Below the pieces are notes generated by a model, which did no database searches, was not told where the DNA came from, and saw only the letters and a program-made list of their open reading frames with translations. This document shows positions 53,473 to 61,368 of a stretch of DNA of 64,000 nucleotides, piece after piece. Position 1 is the first letter of the stretch; the number at the start of each line of letters is the position of its first letter. Made by a program: the position numbers and the translations under genes. The stretch lies in assembly GCF_001078055.1 (NCBI RefSeq), contig NZ_CP010777.1, forward strand, positions 2,006,408 through 2,070,407, given 5' to 3'. This stretch comes from Rufibacter radiotolerans. Lineage in GTDB: Bacteria > Bacteroidota > Bacteroidia > Cytophagales > Hymenobacteraceae.

Positions 53473-53511
53473 TTTTAGGGCTGTTTTGGCTAAAACAGGC
53501 TCACAACGCTA
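53471..53511. repeat. Palindromic intergenic element, copy 19
   Basis: TGTTTTAGGGCTGTTTTGG and TAAAACAGGCTCACAACG. It shares bases with the terminator and ends at the LuxE-like gene stop codon (53509-53511). Confidence 0.72.
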
Positions 53512-54501
53512 GCCTACTAACAAGTTGCACCCTCTGATATCGGCGTTGTCAAAGCGGCCTAGGATTTCAAAGGAACCGTCTTCATACAGTTTGCCCAGAT
53601 CTTTGGTCTCTATAAAGGCACAGGAATCTACGTTGGCCAAGTCTATTACATTCACCCCACCGGAACCTGCCTTGTCTGTGACATTGAAAGGATCATTTAC
53701 CTCCCGGATCAACACCCGCAAGGTGCTGGAAGGGTAGAAAATCCCTTTTCCGGGGGAATAGGCCTGAGATAAGAGTTCCGTCATTCCGTATTCAGAGTGA
53801 ATGGTTTCCACCCCAAACGCCTGGGTTAATAGTCCGTGCAGCTCTTCCCGCACCATTTCGCGGCGACGCCCTTTCATGCCGCCGGTCTCAAAAATGGTTA
53901 CGCCCCCAAATTCAGGTGCTGCCAGTTCTTCTGCCAGGTCTAGCAGCGCATAGGTAACGCCAAAAAGAAAGGCATTTTTGCCTTCGCTTTTAGCCTGCCG
54001 CACGGCGGTGATGAGTTCTGCGTGGTTTCTGAGGTAAAACCCAGGCTGGGTCTGGCCGGTGGCTTTGATAAAATGGTCAATCATTAGGACCAACGAGGAT
54101 TCACCTTGCTCCAGATAGGACGGCAGCAATGCCAAGACCACACTCCCCGCCAATGGACCATACTCCTTCTCAAATAACTGCTGCGCGTGCGTTTGGTAAA
54201 ATTGGGCATCGGCTACCAAATGTTGGCTGCGCTGCTGCAATGTGGTTCCGCTGCTTTTAAAGATTACCTCGGGCGTAAACTCATAGGAAACCACGGTATG
54301 GGTTTTGAAAAACTCTATGGGCAGGAAAGGAATTTGGGTGACTTTATGAATATCTGAAATTGATTTACCCAGGTGGGAGATATAGCTACTATAAACCGTA
54401 TTGTGCTGTGCCTGAAACCGGAACAAGGCCAAGTAAGCCGCTTCAAAGTCCTGCGGGGCCAGGCTTGGCAGCTTTTTTTTGAAGTCATTGGTAAATCCCA
54501 T
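53509..54501 (-). CDS. LuxE-like acyl-protein synthetase family protein
   Basis: A 330-residue member of the LuxE/acyl-transferase family within the AMP-forming ligase superfamily: KVTQIPFLPIEFFKTH, VIFKSSGTT (the phosphate-binding loop), IFETGGMKGRRREMVREEL in two parts and HSEYGMTELLSQAY. LuxE activates fatty acids; here no LuxCD genes are present. In Bacteroidota this gene is a widespread orphan. The substrate is unknown; acyl activation for a protein or lipid is likely. Confidence 0.82.
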   Translation of the reverse strand: MGFTNDFKKKLPSLAPQDFEAAYLALFRFQAQHNTVYSSYISHLGKSISDIHKVTQIPFLPIEFFKTHTVVSYEFTPEVIFKSSGTTLQQRSQHLVADAQFYQTHAQQLFEKEYGPLAGSVVLALLPSYLEQGESSLVLMIDHFIKATGQTQPGFYLRNHAELITAVRQAKSEGKNAFLFGVTYALLDLAEELAAPEFGGVTIFETGGMKGRRREMVREELHGLLTQAFGVETIHSEYGMTELLSQAYSPGKGIFYPSSTLRVLIREVNDPFNVTDKAGSGGVNVIDLANVDSCAFIETKDLGKLYEDGSFEILGRFDNADIRGCNLLVG

Positions 54502-54578
54502 GTGGCTACGGCTAAATAATATAACAAAGTAAACAGGTACGCGTTAGAATTTGTACCTTAGGTGCAGTTAATTACACC

Positions 54579-55139
54579 ATGAAAAGAAACAGACTTCTTC
54601 TAGGATTAGCCTTCCTGGCTGGATCATTGGGCTTGACGGCCTGTTACAACGAGCCTGATTTTGAATCTACCCCTAACCTGATTTTCAGGGGGCTGGAACA
54701 GCACACCCTCCGCACCCCTACCAATATAACCTATGATTCCCTCATTCTGGTGGTGCGGTTTCAGGATGGGGACGGGGACCTGGGATTGTCTGAAACGGAG
54801 TACCCAGAGGATATAAAAGGGCAATTTGCGCCTAATCAACCCTACTTCCACAACATTTTTGTGAATGTTTATAAAAAGGTAAACGGAAAGTTTCTGCAGC
54901 TACAGGTGAACGGCGTGCCCTATACCCTTCCGGGTAGGTTCCCCAGGGTGTCTATTGATGGCCGCCAGGAACCGCTGGAGGGCGACATCAGGTACAGCCT
55001 GGACCGTATCTATGAAGACCGCAACAGCCCCATTAAACGGGGTGACACCCTTCGGTTTGATGCCAAGATTGTAGACCGGGCCTTGCACGAAAGCCTCACC
55101 GTTACCTCTTCAGAAGTCATTGTGTTTTCCAAGCAGTAA
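54579..55139 (+). CDS. Bacteroidota lipoprotein with DGDGDLG motif
   Basis: 186 residues with lipoprotein signal peptide MKRNRLLLGLAFLAGSLGLT and Cys in the lipobox LTAC. The mature part is beta-rich and has VRFQDGDGDLGLSE, an acidic segment seen in many small Bacteroidota lipoproteins and possibly calcium-binding. There is no named domain that I can support. It would be anchored in the outer or inner membrane, facing the periplasm. Single gene, closed by a hairpin. Confidence 0.75.
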   Translation: MKRNRLLLGLAFLAGSLGLTACYNEPDFESTPNLIFRGLEQHTLRTPTNITYDSLILVVRFQDGDGDLGLSETEYPEDIKGQFAPNQPYFHNIFVNVYKKVNGKFLQLQVNGVPYTLPGRFPRVSIDGRQEPLEGDIRYSLDRIYEDRNSPIKRGDTLRFDAKIVDRALHESLTVTSSEVIVFSKQ

Positions 55140-55158
55140 GACCTTCGTCCAGAATCAT

Positions 55159-55204
55159 ATAAAAGGAATCGGCCCGTTCAGTTGAACGGGCCGATTCCTT
55201 TTAT
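55159..55204. terminator. Bidirectional terminator
   Basis: A perfect 22-base stem, first arm ATAAAAGGAATCGGCCCGTT then CA, with a 2-base loop, between convergent genes. Confidence 0.9.
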
Positions 55205-55217
55205 AGCAAGGCTTATC

Positions 55218-57629
55218 TTAAAAAAGCGAAGGGAAAGCCTCAGGGTTTGATTCCCGCATCATGGCATACACGGTTTCAAACACGTCATCTGCGTTTGGCT
55301 TGGAGAAATAGTCTCCGTCGGTAGAGTAAGATGGGCGGTGGTCGTGCGCTGATAAAGTAGCCGGCTTAGAATCCAGGAATCTCCAGGCCTCCTGCTCATC
55401 AATCACACGCTGCAACATAAACGCGGTGGCACCTCCAGAAACGTCCTCATCCGTGAAGAGCACCCGGTTGGTTTTCCGCAGAGAATCTGCAATGGAATGA
55501 TTTAAGTCAAACGGCAAAAGCGTCTGCACATCAATCACTTCTGCAGAGATACCAACTGCTTGCAACTGCTCGGCGGCCTCTAATACTACCCGGCACATAG
55601 ACCCGTAGGTCACAATGGTGATATCTGTTCCGGTTCTTAATATTTCTGGCTGGCCTAAAGGAACGGTGAACTCCCCAATATTGGCCGGCATACGCTCTTT
55701 CAAGCGGTAGCCGTTCAGACACTCCACCACCAGAGCAGGCTCATCAGATTTTAGCAGCAGGTTGTAGAACCCGGCCGCCTGGGTCATGTTACGGGGTACT
55801 AAGACATGCATACCTCTCAGGCTGTTCAGGATCATGCCCATAGGAGAGCCTGAATGCCATACGCCTTCCAGGCGGTGCCCGCGGGTACGTACGATCAAGG
55901 GGGCCTTCTGGCCGCCTTTGGTGCGGTACTGCAGGCTGGCCACGTCATCACTTAAGATCTGGATGGCATACAACAGATAGTCCAGGTACTGGATCTCTGC
56001 AATAGGCCGTAGACCGCGCAAAGAGGCTCCTATCCCCTGGCCGATAATAGTACACTCCCTGATCCCGGTGTCGGTTACCCGTAGCTCTCCGTATTTATCT
56101 TGCAAGCCGGCAAAGGCCTGGTTCACATCGCCAATCTTTCCAACGTCTTCGCCAATGGCGAATAACCGGGGCTCACGTGCAAGGGCTGCATCAAAGCAGG
56201 CCTGCAATACTTCACGACCGTCCACTACCGGGCTGTCTTCCTGGTAATCTGCCAGCACTTCCTCCGCTACTAAGGCAGATTCATCAGACTGGCTATAGAG
56301 GAAGGAGTTGTAGCGCTCAGCGTTTTCGCCTTGCACGGTTTCCAGCCATTTCACCAGGTCGCGTTTGGCCCCGCTCTTCTCGTTGCGGGCAACCCTTAAC
56401 GCTTTTCTGGCAGCCTTGAGCGCGTCTGACCTTAAAGGGTTGATGGTTTTGGAAAGCTCTTCCTTGATGGTGATGATGGCCGATGCGTTTTGGTCCATGC
56501 TCTCAGACAGCTTTTCCAGCAGCACCAGGCATTGGTTATGGTCCTGCTCCATGCCTTCGGTGAAGGATTTCCAGGCGGCGGTACGGGCTTCCTTAACGGC
56601 TTCTTTTGCCTCAGCTTCAATTTGGTTCAGCTCGGCGTGCGTGGCGTACTCGTTTTCAATCAACCAGTTGCGCATCTGCTTAATGCAGTCATACTCTTCT
56701 TCCCAGGCCAGGCGCTCTTTTGACTTATAGCGCTCATGTGACCCGGAGGTGGAGTGGCCCTGGGGCTGAGTCATTTCTTCCACGTGGACCAGAACCGGTA
56801 CATGCTGCTCGCGGCAGACTTGAGTAGCTACATTGTACACCTCGCACAGTGCGGCGTAATCCCAGCCTTTTACTTTAAAGATCTCATAGCCCTGTCCTCC
56901 GGGCTCATTGCGCTGGAAACCAGCCAGAATCTCAGAGATGCTGCTTTTGGTAGTCTGGTATTTGGCCGGCACCGAAATACCGTAGCCATCATCCCACACA
57001 GAAACCAGCATAGGCACCTGTAGCACGCCAGCGGCATTGATGGCCTCAAAGAAAACCCCTTCAGAAGTTGAAGCGTTGCCTATGGTGCCAAAGGCGATCT
57101 CGTTTCCGTTGATGGAGAAATCAGTGAAGGGGTGCAGGTCCGGGTTCTCTCTGTAAAGCTTAGAGGCATAGGCCAGGCCCACTAAGCGGGGCATCTGAGC
57201 GCCGGTAGGCGATATATCTGCGGTAGAGTTTTTGCTGGTGGTTTGCGGCTTCCATTTTCCTTCCTCATCCAGAAGGCGGGTTCCAAAGTGCCCCGTCATG
57301 CTGCGTCCGGCGGTAGAAGGCTCCTGCTCCACGTCTGTATGGGCATACAACTGGGCAAAGAACTGCTGCACGGTTAACTGGCCAATGGCCAGCATGAAGG
57401 TCTGGTCACGGTAATAGCCTGAACGGAAGTCTCCGGCCTTGAAAAACCTGGCCATGGCCAACTGTGCCACCTCTTTGCCGTCTCCAAAAATACCGAACTT
57501 GGCTTTACCCATGAACACCTCTTTGCGGCCGGCAAGGCTGGCCTGACGACTCTCGCAGGCAATGCGATAGTCCTGCAACATCTCTTCTTTGGTAAGGGAA
57601 AGCTGATTAATCCGCTCAACGGTTTGCAT
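55218..57629 (-). CDS. Fused E1 alpha/beta subunits of a 2-oxoacid dehydrogenase
   Basis: An 803-residue TPP enzyme: E1 alpha (about 1-330), a helical linker (about 330-460) and E1 beta (about 470-803; GEDVGKIGDVNQAF, GLRPIAEIQYLDYLLYA, SGGATAFMLQRV). Such fusions are typical of Bacteroidota and annotated as branched-chain 2-oxoacid dehydrogenase E1. The TPP/Mg loop in the alpha part is IGNASTSEGVFFEA rather than the classical GDG, with WDDGYGIS where NN is usual. E2 and E3 genes are not in the window. It is monocistronic and expected in the cytoplasm. Confidence 0.9.
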   Translation of the reverse strand: MQTVERINQLSLTKEEMLQDYRIACESRQASLAGRKEVFMGKAKFGIFGDGKEVAQLAMARFFKAGDFRSGYYRDQTFMLAIGQLTVQQFFAQLYAHTDVEQEPSTAGRSMTGHFGTRLLDEEGKWKPQTTSKNSTADISPTGAQMPRLVGLAYASKLYRENPDLHPFTDFSINGNEIAFGTIGNASTSEGVFFEAINAAGVLQVPMLVSVWDDGYGISVPAKYQTTKSSISEILAGFQRNEPGGQGYEIFKVKGWDYAALCEVYNVATQVCREQHVPVLVHVEEMTQPQGHSTSGSHERYKSKERLAWEEEYDCIKQMRNWLIENEYATHAELNQIEAEAKEAVKEARTAAWKSFTEGMEQDHNQCLVLLEKLSESMDQNASAIITIKEELSKTINPLRSDALKAARKALRVARNEKSGAKRDLVKWLETVQGENAERYNSFLYSQSDESALVAEEVLADYQEDSPVVDGREVLQACFDAALAREPRLFAIGEDVGKIGDVNQAFAGLQDKYGELRVTDTGIRECTIIGQGIGASLRGLRPIAEIQYLDYLLYAIQILSDDVASLQYRTKGGQKAPLIVRTRGHRLEGVWHSGSPMGMILNSLRGMHVLVPRNMTQAAGFYNLLLKSDEPALVVECLNGYRLKERMPANIGEFTVPLGQPEILRTGTDITIVTYGSMCRVVLEAAEQLQAVGISAEVIDVQTLLPFDLNHSIADSLRKTNRVLFTDEDVSGGATAFMLQRVIDEQEAWRFLDSKPATLSAHDHRPSYSTDGDYFSKPNADDVFETVYAMMRESNPEAFPSLF

Positions 57630-57679
57630 GCGTTATCTTATAAGTTCTGAAATGGCTTTTTAAAACCAAAACTAATCAA

Positions 57680-57696
57680 GTTTTAGCCCATTTTCA
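57680..57696. repeat. Half of a palindromic element
   Basis: GTTTTAGCCCATTTTCA matches one arm of the family; the other arm is absent. It lies between the E1 gene and the DUF1573 gene (divergent). Confidence 0.4.
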
Positions 57697-57760
57697 AATC
57701 TGCTTCTCTCGTATAGCAAGAATGGGTACTTATTCTATAGGCGAGAGAACTAATTTTCCT

Positions 57761-57768
57761 TAATTTTG
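57761..57768 (+). promoter_or_regulatory. -7 box of the two-domain DUF1573 gene
   Basis: TAATTTTG matches TAnnTTTG and lies 59 bases before the start codon. No TTG at the standard -33 distance. Confidence 0.45.
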
Positions 57769-57826
57769 TTTTTACCCTTAACGGGCCTTTAAACGACACA
57801 AAAACAGAAGACAAACCTTAAAAATT

Positions 57827-58609
57827 ATGAAAAAGATCTATCTATTTCTGGCGCTGGCATTGGTGGTGCTGAGCCAAGGAGCCGTTTCGGCACAAGGAGT
57901 GCTGACCTTTGAAAAAGACACCCATGACTTTGGAAACATTGCAGAGGGCCCTGTGGCTTCTTACGAGTTCAAAGTAAAAAACACCGGAAACCAGCCGGTT
58001 ATCATCTCTCATGTGCAGGCCTCCTGCGGATGTACCACTCCTGAATGGACCAAAGAAGCCATCTTACCCGGTAAAACCGGAATCGTGAAAGCCGGCTATA
58101 ACAGTGCCGGTCGTCCTGGCGTTTTCACCAAATCGTTAACTGTTACCTCTAACGGTACGCCAGATACCCAAACCCTTTTCATTAAAGGAACCGTGGTAGA
58201 CAAGGCCGCCACCCCTGCTGCCAGTGCCCAGGAAATTGCCAGCTCTCCAAAAATCCAATTGACCAGCTCTTCCTATGATTTCGGTAAATTGGAAAAAGGC
58301 CAGAAAGCCACCGCTAAATTCACCCTTAAAAACACCGGCAAAAGCGATCTTAAGATCACCGGAATCCAGACGGCCTGCAATTGCGTAGCTTACAAGGCCA
58401 GCCCTTCTGTGGTTAAGGCAGGACAATCTGCAAAGTTGGAACTTATTTACAGCCCTCAGGTGTTGCAGGATAGAATAGAGCAAGTAACCCTTCTCTCAAA
58501 TGACATTACCGGCGCTTCTGCCACCCTTACCTTAAAGGCCAAAGTGGTAGAAAGTCTAGCCAAACAAAACACCGTAAAGCTTCAAAAGGCCAGCGTGCCC
58601 TTTAAATAG
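57827..58609 (+). CDS. Exported protein with two DUF1573 domains
   Basis: 260 residues with signal peptide (MKKIYLFLALALVVLSQG) and two DUF1573 repeats. The first is FEKDTHDFGNIAEGPVASYEF, in two parts, with QASCGCTTPEW. The second is SSSYDFGKLEKGQKATAKF with QTACNCVAYKA; C-x-C is kept in both. The proteins are abundant in Bacteroidota and have an Ig-like fold; role unknown. A single-domain paralogue is at 44352. It ends at a hairpin and a palindromic element. Confidence 0.88.
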   Translation: MKKIYLFLALALVVLSQGAVSAQGVLTFEKDTHDFGNIAEGPVASYEFKVKNTGNQPVIISHVQASCGCTTPEWTKEAILPGKTGIVKAGYNSAGRPGVFTKSLTVTSNGTPDTQTLFIKGTVVDKAATPAASAQEIASSPKIQLTSSSYDFGKLEKGQKATAKFTLKNTGKSDLKITGIQTACNCVAYKASPSVVKAGQSAKLELIYSPQVLQDRIEQVTLLSNDITGASATLTLKAKVVESLAKQNTVKLQKASVPFK

Positions 58610-58637
58610 ATTTTTCATAGTTTTATTTTGTACTAAT

Positions 58638-58665
58638 GGCAGTAACTAAGTTGCTGCCTTTTTTT
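58638..58665 (+). terminator. Terminator of the DUF1573 gene
   Basis: GGCAGTAACT and AGTTGCTGCC, one G-T pair and almost no loop, followed by seven T. Confidence 0.75.
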
Positions 58666-58672
58666 ATGCCTT

Positions 58673-58712
58673 TCTGTTTTGGGCCTGTTTTGAGAAAAAC
58701 GGCTTATAAATG
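58673..58712. repeat. Palindromic intergenic element, copy 20
   Basis: TCTGTTTTGGGCCTGTTTTG and AAAAACGGCTTATAAATGG; the right arm has decayed. Confidence 0.68.
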
Positions 58713-58738
58713 GCAATTCCCAAACAAACGTTAATTTA

Positions 58739-58784
58739 ATCAACCTGTTCATTGCTAAAATACTAGCAGGTTGATGTATATTTG
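58739..58784 (+). promoter_or_regulatory. Alanine dehydrogenase promoter with overlapping operator-like palindrome
   Basis: TTG (58752-58754), 22 bases, TATATTTG (58777-58784): an exact Bacteroidota promoter. A perfect 9-base inverted repeat ATCAACCTG (58739-58747) and CAGGTTGAT (58767-58775) brackets the -33 box and ends just before the -7 box. This suggests control by a dimeric regulator. Confidence 0.65.
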
Positions 58785-58818
58785 AGCACTTTTTCACCAC
58801 CTTATAAAAAGTACTACA

Positions 58819-59934
58819 ATGATTATTGGTCTTCCTAAGGAGATAAAAAACAACGAGAACCGCGTAGCCCTTACCCCAGGTGGCGTAGCGGAATTTGTAA
58901 AAAACGGTCATACCGTCTATGTGCAGGCAACTGCCGGTGATGGAAGCGGTTTCCCGGATGCGGAATATGTGAGCGCTGGCGCTTCCATCCTACCCACCAT
59001 TGAGGAAGTGTACGCCATTGCCGAAATGATTGTAAAAGTGAAGGAGCCCATTGAGCAGGAATACTCGCTCATCAAAGAAGGCCAGTTATTGTTTACGTAT
59101 TTCCACTTTGCCTCTTATGAGCCGCTTACGCACGCCATGATTGAGCGCAAAGCCACCTGCCTTGCCTACGAGACTGTTGAATTGAAAGACCGTTCCCTGC
59201 CGTTGCTTATTCCTATGAGCGAAGTGGCCGGTAGAATGGCTCCCCAAGAAGGTGCCAAATATTTAGAGAAGCCTTTGAAAGGCCGTGGTATTCTGTTAGG
59301 CGGCGTACCCGGTGTGAAGCCAGCCAACGTGTTGGTTCTGGGAGGCGGTATCGTAGGAACCCAGGCCGCTAAGATTTCTGCGGGCTTAGGCGCCAACGTC
59401 ACCATTATGGACATCAGCTTGAAGCGTCTGCGCGAGTTGGATGACATCATGCCGGCCAACGTAAACACCCAAGTTTCCAACCATTACAACATCAAGGAAG
59501 CTATCAAAACCTCTGATCTGATCATTGGGGCCGTCCTGATCCCGGGCGCGAAAGCTCCTAACCTGATCACCCGTGACATGCTGAAAGACATGCGCCCAGG
59601 TACGGTTTTAGTGGACGTGGCCGTTGACCAGGGAGGTTGCATTGAAACCTGCAAGCCTACCACCCATGAGAACCCAACCTTCATCATTGATGACGTAGTT
59701 CACTACTGCGTGGCCAACATGCCGGGCGCGGTTCCTTATACCTCTACACTTGCCTTGACTAACGCCACCCTTCCGTATGCCCTGCTTTTGGCCAACAAAG
59801 GCTGGAAACAAGCATGCCTGGAGCGTGACGAGCTGAGACTTGGACTGAACGTGGTAAACGGTAAGGTAGTGTATCCTGGCGTTGCCGAAGCCTTCAACCT
59901 GCCTTTGACAGACGTAGCCGAAGTTCTGGCGTAA
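58819..59934 (+). CDS. ald: Alanine dehydrogenase
   Basis: A 371-residue NAD-dependent alanine dehydrogenase: [20 protein letters not shown] at the N-terminus (substrate Arg and Lys), the Rossmann site [25 protein letters not shown] and [19 protein letters not shown]. It interconverts alanine with pyruvate and ammonia. Length is normal and it starts at the expected ATG. A promoter with an inverted repeat lies directly upstream. Terminated at 59961. Confidence 0.96.
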   Translation: MIIGLPKEIKNNENRVALTPGGVAEFVKNGHTVYVQATAGDGSGFPDAEYVSAGASILPTIEEVYAIAEMIVKVKEPIEQEYSLIKEGQLLFTYFHFASYEPLTHAMIERKATCLAYETVELKDRSLPLLIPMSEVAGRMAPQEGAKYLEKPLKGRGILLGGVPGVKPANVLVLGGGIVGTQAAKISAGLGANVTIMDISLKRLRELDDIMPANVNTQVSNHYNIKEAIKTSDLIIGAVLIPGAKAPNLITRDMLKDMRPGTVLVDVAVDQGGCIETCKPTTHENPTFIIDDVVHYCVANMPGAVPYTSTLALTNATLPYALLLANKGWKQACLERDELRLGLNVVNGKVVYPGVAEAFNLPLTDVAEVLA

Positions 59935-59960
59935 GCAAGATTCTCCTGTCTAAGCAACCG

Positions 59961-59994
59961 AAAGGCGCTTCCTGTTATGCGGGAAGCGCCTTTT
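59961..59994 (+). terminator. Terminator of the ald gene
   Basis: AAAGGCGCTTCC and GGAAGCGCCTTTT with a 9-base loop, 26 bases past the stop. Confidence 0.85.
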
Positions 59995-60053
59995 GTATTT
60001 ATAAAAAGGTAGGGATAATCAGCTGGGCAAGTTTTTGAAGGAGGAGCCTTTTC

Positions 60054-60521
60054 CTAAAAATCCGTTTTAGGGCTGATTTCCGGAAAAGAGGGCAAAAACG
60101 ACAGCGGCGTGACCTGGGTGGTGCCAGGCGCCACATGCCAGCAGAAATGGTCGCGGCCGTTGCTCACCATGAGGTAGGGCGCCGCAATGGATTGGTTGTA
60201 AACGGCTACCTGTTGTACTGTGGCCTGGGAAATGGGCACATGCGCGGCCTTGCACTCCACTAGCAGTAAGGGGGCTCCCTCAGACGAATAAACCCGTAAA
60301 TCGGTGCGCTTCTGCAGCTTGTTGAATTTGGTGCCCCGCTCCACGCTCATGAGAGATAAAGGGTAGTATAGATGGGCGTATAACAAATGGATGATGTGCT
60401 GTCGTACCCATTCCTCTGGGGTCAGGAGCACATATTTGCGCCGTACCAGGTCCAGAATATAAGTATTCCCTCCAGAATCCTTAAGTTTGTAAGAATAAGC
60501 AGGCAAAGAAAGCGGTTCCAT
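60054..60521 (-). CDS. HsdR N-terminal domain protein (orphan)
   Basis: A 155-residue protein similar to the N-terminal domain of type I restriction R subunits (PF13588): LTPEEWVRQHIIHLLY, KRTDLRVYSSEGAPLLLVECKA with a PD-(D/E)XK-like site (Asp, Glu, Lys in DLRV...VECKA). No hsdM, hsdS or helicase is adjacent, so it is not a restriction system; orphans of this kind are common in Bacteroidota. The last 13 residues (SFLPSFPEISPKTDF) are encoded by a palindromic element. Confidence 0.8.
   Translation of the reverse strand: MEPLSLPAYSYKLKDSGGNTYILDLVRRKYVLLTPEEWVRQHIIHLLYAHLYYPLSLMSVERGTKFNKLQKRTDLRVYSSEGAPLLLVECKAAHVPISQATVQQVAVYNQSIAAPYLMVSNGRDHFCWHVAPGTTQVTPLSFLPSFPEISPKTDF
60063..60100. repeat. 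Palindromic element forming the gene end, copy 21
   Basis: CGTTTTAGGGCTGATTTCC and GGAAAAGAGGGCAAAAACG. It lies wholly inside the 3' end of the HsdR-N gene, whose stop follows at 60054. Confidence 0.72.
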
Positions 60522-60597
60522 ACCTCAAATGTACAAAGTTGCCCGCACAGCTTCCGTTTATGGGCCGTTTTTCTTAAATTAGAATGAAACCAAGACT

Positions 60598-61368
60598 ATG
60601 AAAACAAAAAAAGAGATTGTAGAGAACTGGCTCCCCCGGTACACGGGCAGGCCATTAAATGAGTTCGGCGAATATATCCTGCTCACCAACTTCATCAATT
60701 ACGTGGTCATGTTTGCTGACCAGTTTGGCGTGGAGATAAAGGGAACCGATAAGCCCATGCAAACCGCTACCGCGGAGAATATCACCATCATCAACTTCGG
60801 GATGGGAAGCGCCATGGCGGCTACCGTGATGGACCTGCTGTCAGCGGTAAAGCCTAAGGCTGCGCTGTTCCTGGGTAAATGCGGCGGACTGAAGAAATCC
60901 AAGTTGGGTGACCTGATCCTGCCCATCGCGGCAATCAGGGGTGAAGGTACCTCAGATGATTACCTGCCACCAGAAATCCCGGCCCTTCCCTCCTTCCGCC
61001 TGCAGCGCGCCGTTTCCTCCATGATCAAGAAGCACGAGCTGGATTACTGGACCGGGACCGTGTATACCACCAACCGCCGGGTGTGGGAGCATGACGAAGA
61101 GTTTAAGGAATACCTGCTGTCCATCAGGGCGCTGGGGGTAGACATGGAAACCGCCACCATCTTTGTGGTTGGGTTCATAAACGAGATTCCGCACGGCGCC
61201 CTGTTGTTGGTGTCTGATAACCCCATGACCCCAGACGGCGTGAAAACCGCCGAAAGCGACTTGCGCATCACCGCAGACTATGTTACCAAACACTTGCAGA
61301 TAGGCATTGACTCTTTGCTGGAACTGCGTGACTCTGGTGAATCTGTGAAACACCTACGCTATGATTAA
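60598..61368 (+). CDS. amn: AMP nucleosidase
   Basis: A 256-residue member of the nucleoside phosphorylase superfamily of the short AMP nucleosidase type: VMFADQFGVEI, INFGMGSAMAATVMDLLSA, FLGKCGGLKKSKLGDLILP and VDMETATIFVVGF (nucleoside and catalytic region), with LVSDNPMTPDGVKTAESD. It splits AMP to adenine and ribose 5-phosphate. It is missing the N-terminal domain of the enterobacterial enzyme, as is usual in Bacteroidota. It overlaps the next gene by 8 bases. Confidence 0.88.
   Translation: MKTKKEIVENWLPRYTGRPLNEFGEYILLTNFINYVVMFADQFGVEIKGTDKPMQTATAENITIINFGMGSAMAATVMDLLSAVKPKAALFLGKCGGLKKSKLGDLILPIAAIRGEGTSDDYLPPEIPALPSFRLQRAVSSMIKKHELDYWTGTVYTTNRRVWEHDEEFKEYLLSIRALGVDMETATIFVVGFINEIPHGALLLVSDNPMTPDGVKTAESDLRITADYVTKHLQIGIDSLLELRDSGESVKHLRYD

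Noticed and set aside
60054..60521. Type I restriction-modification system
   Set aside because: Only an HsdR N-terminal-like domain is present, with no helicase, hsdM or hsdS gene around it.
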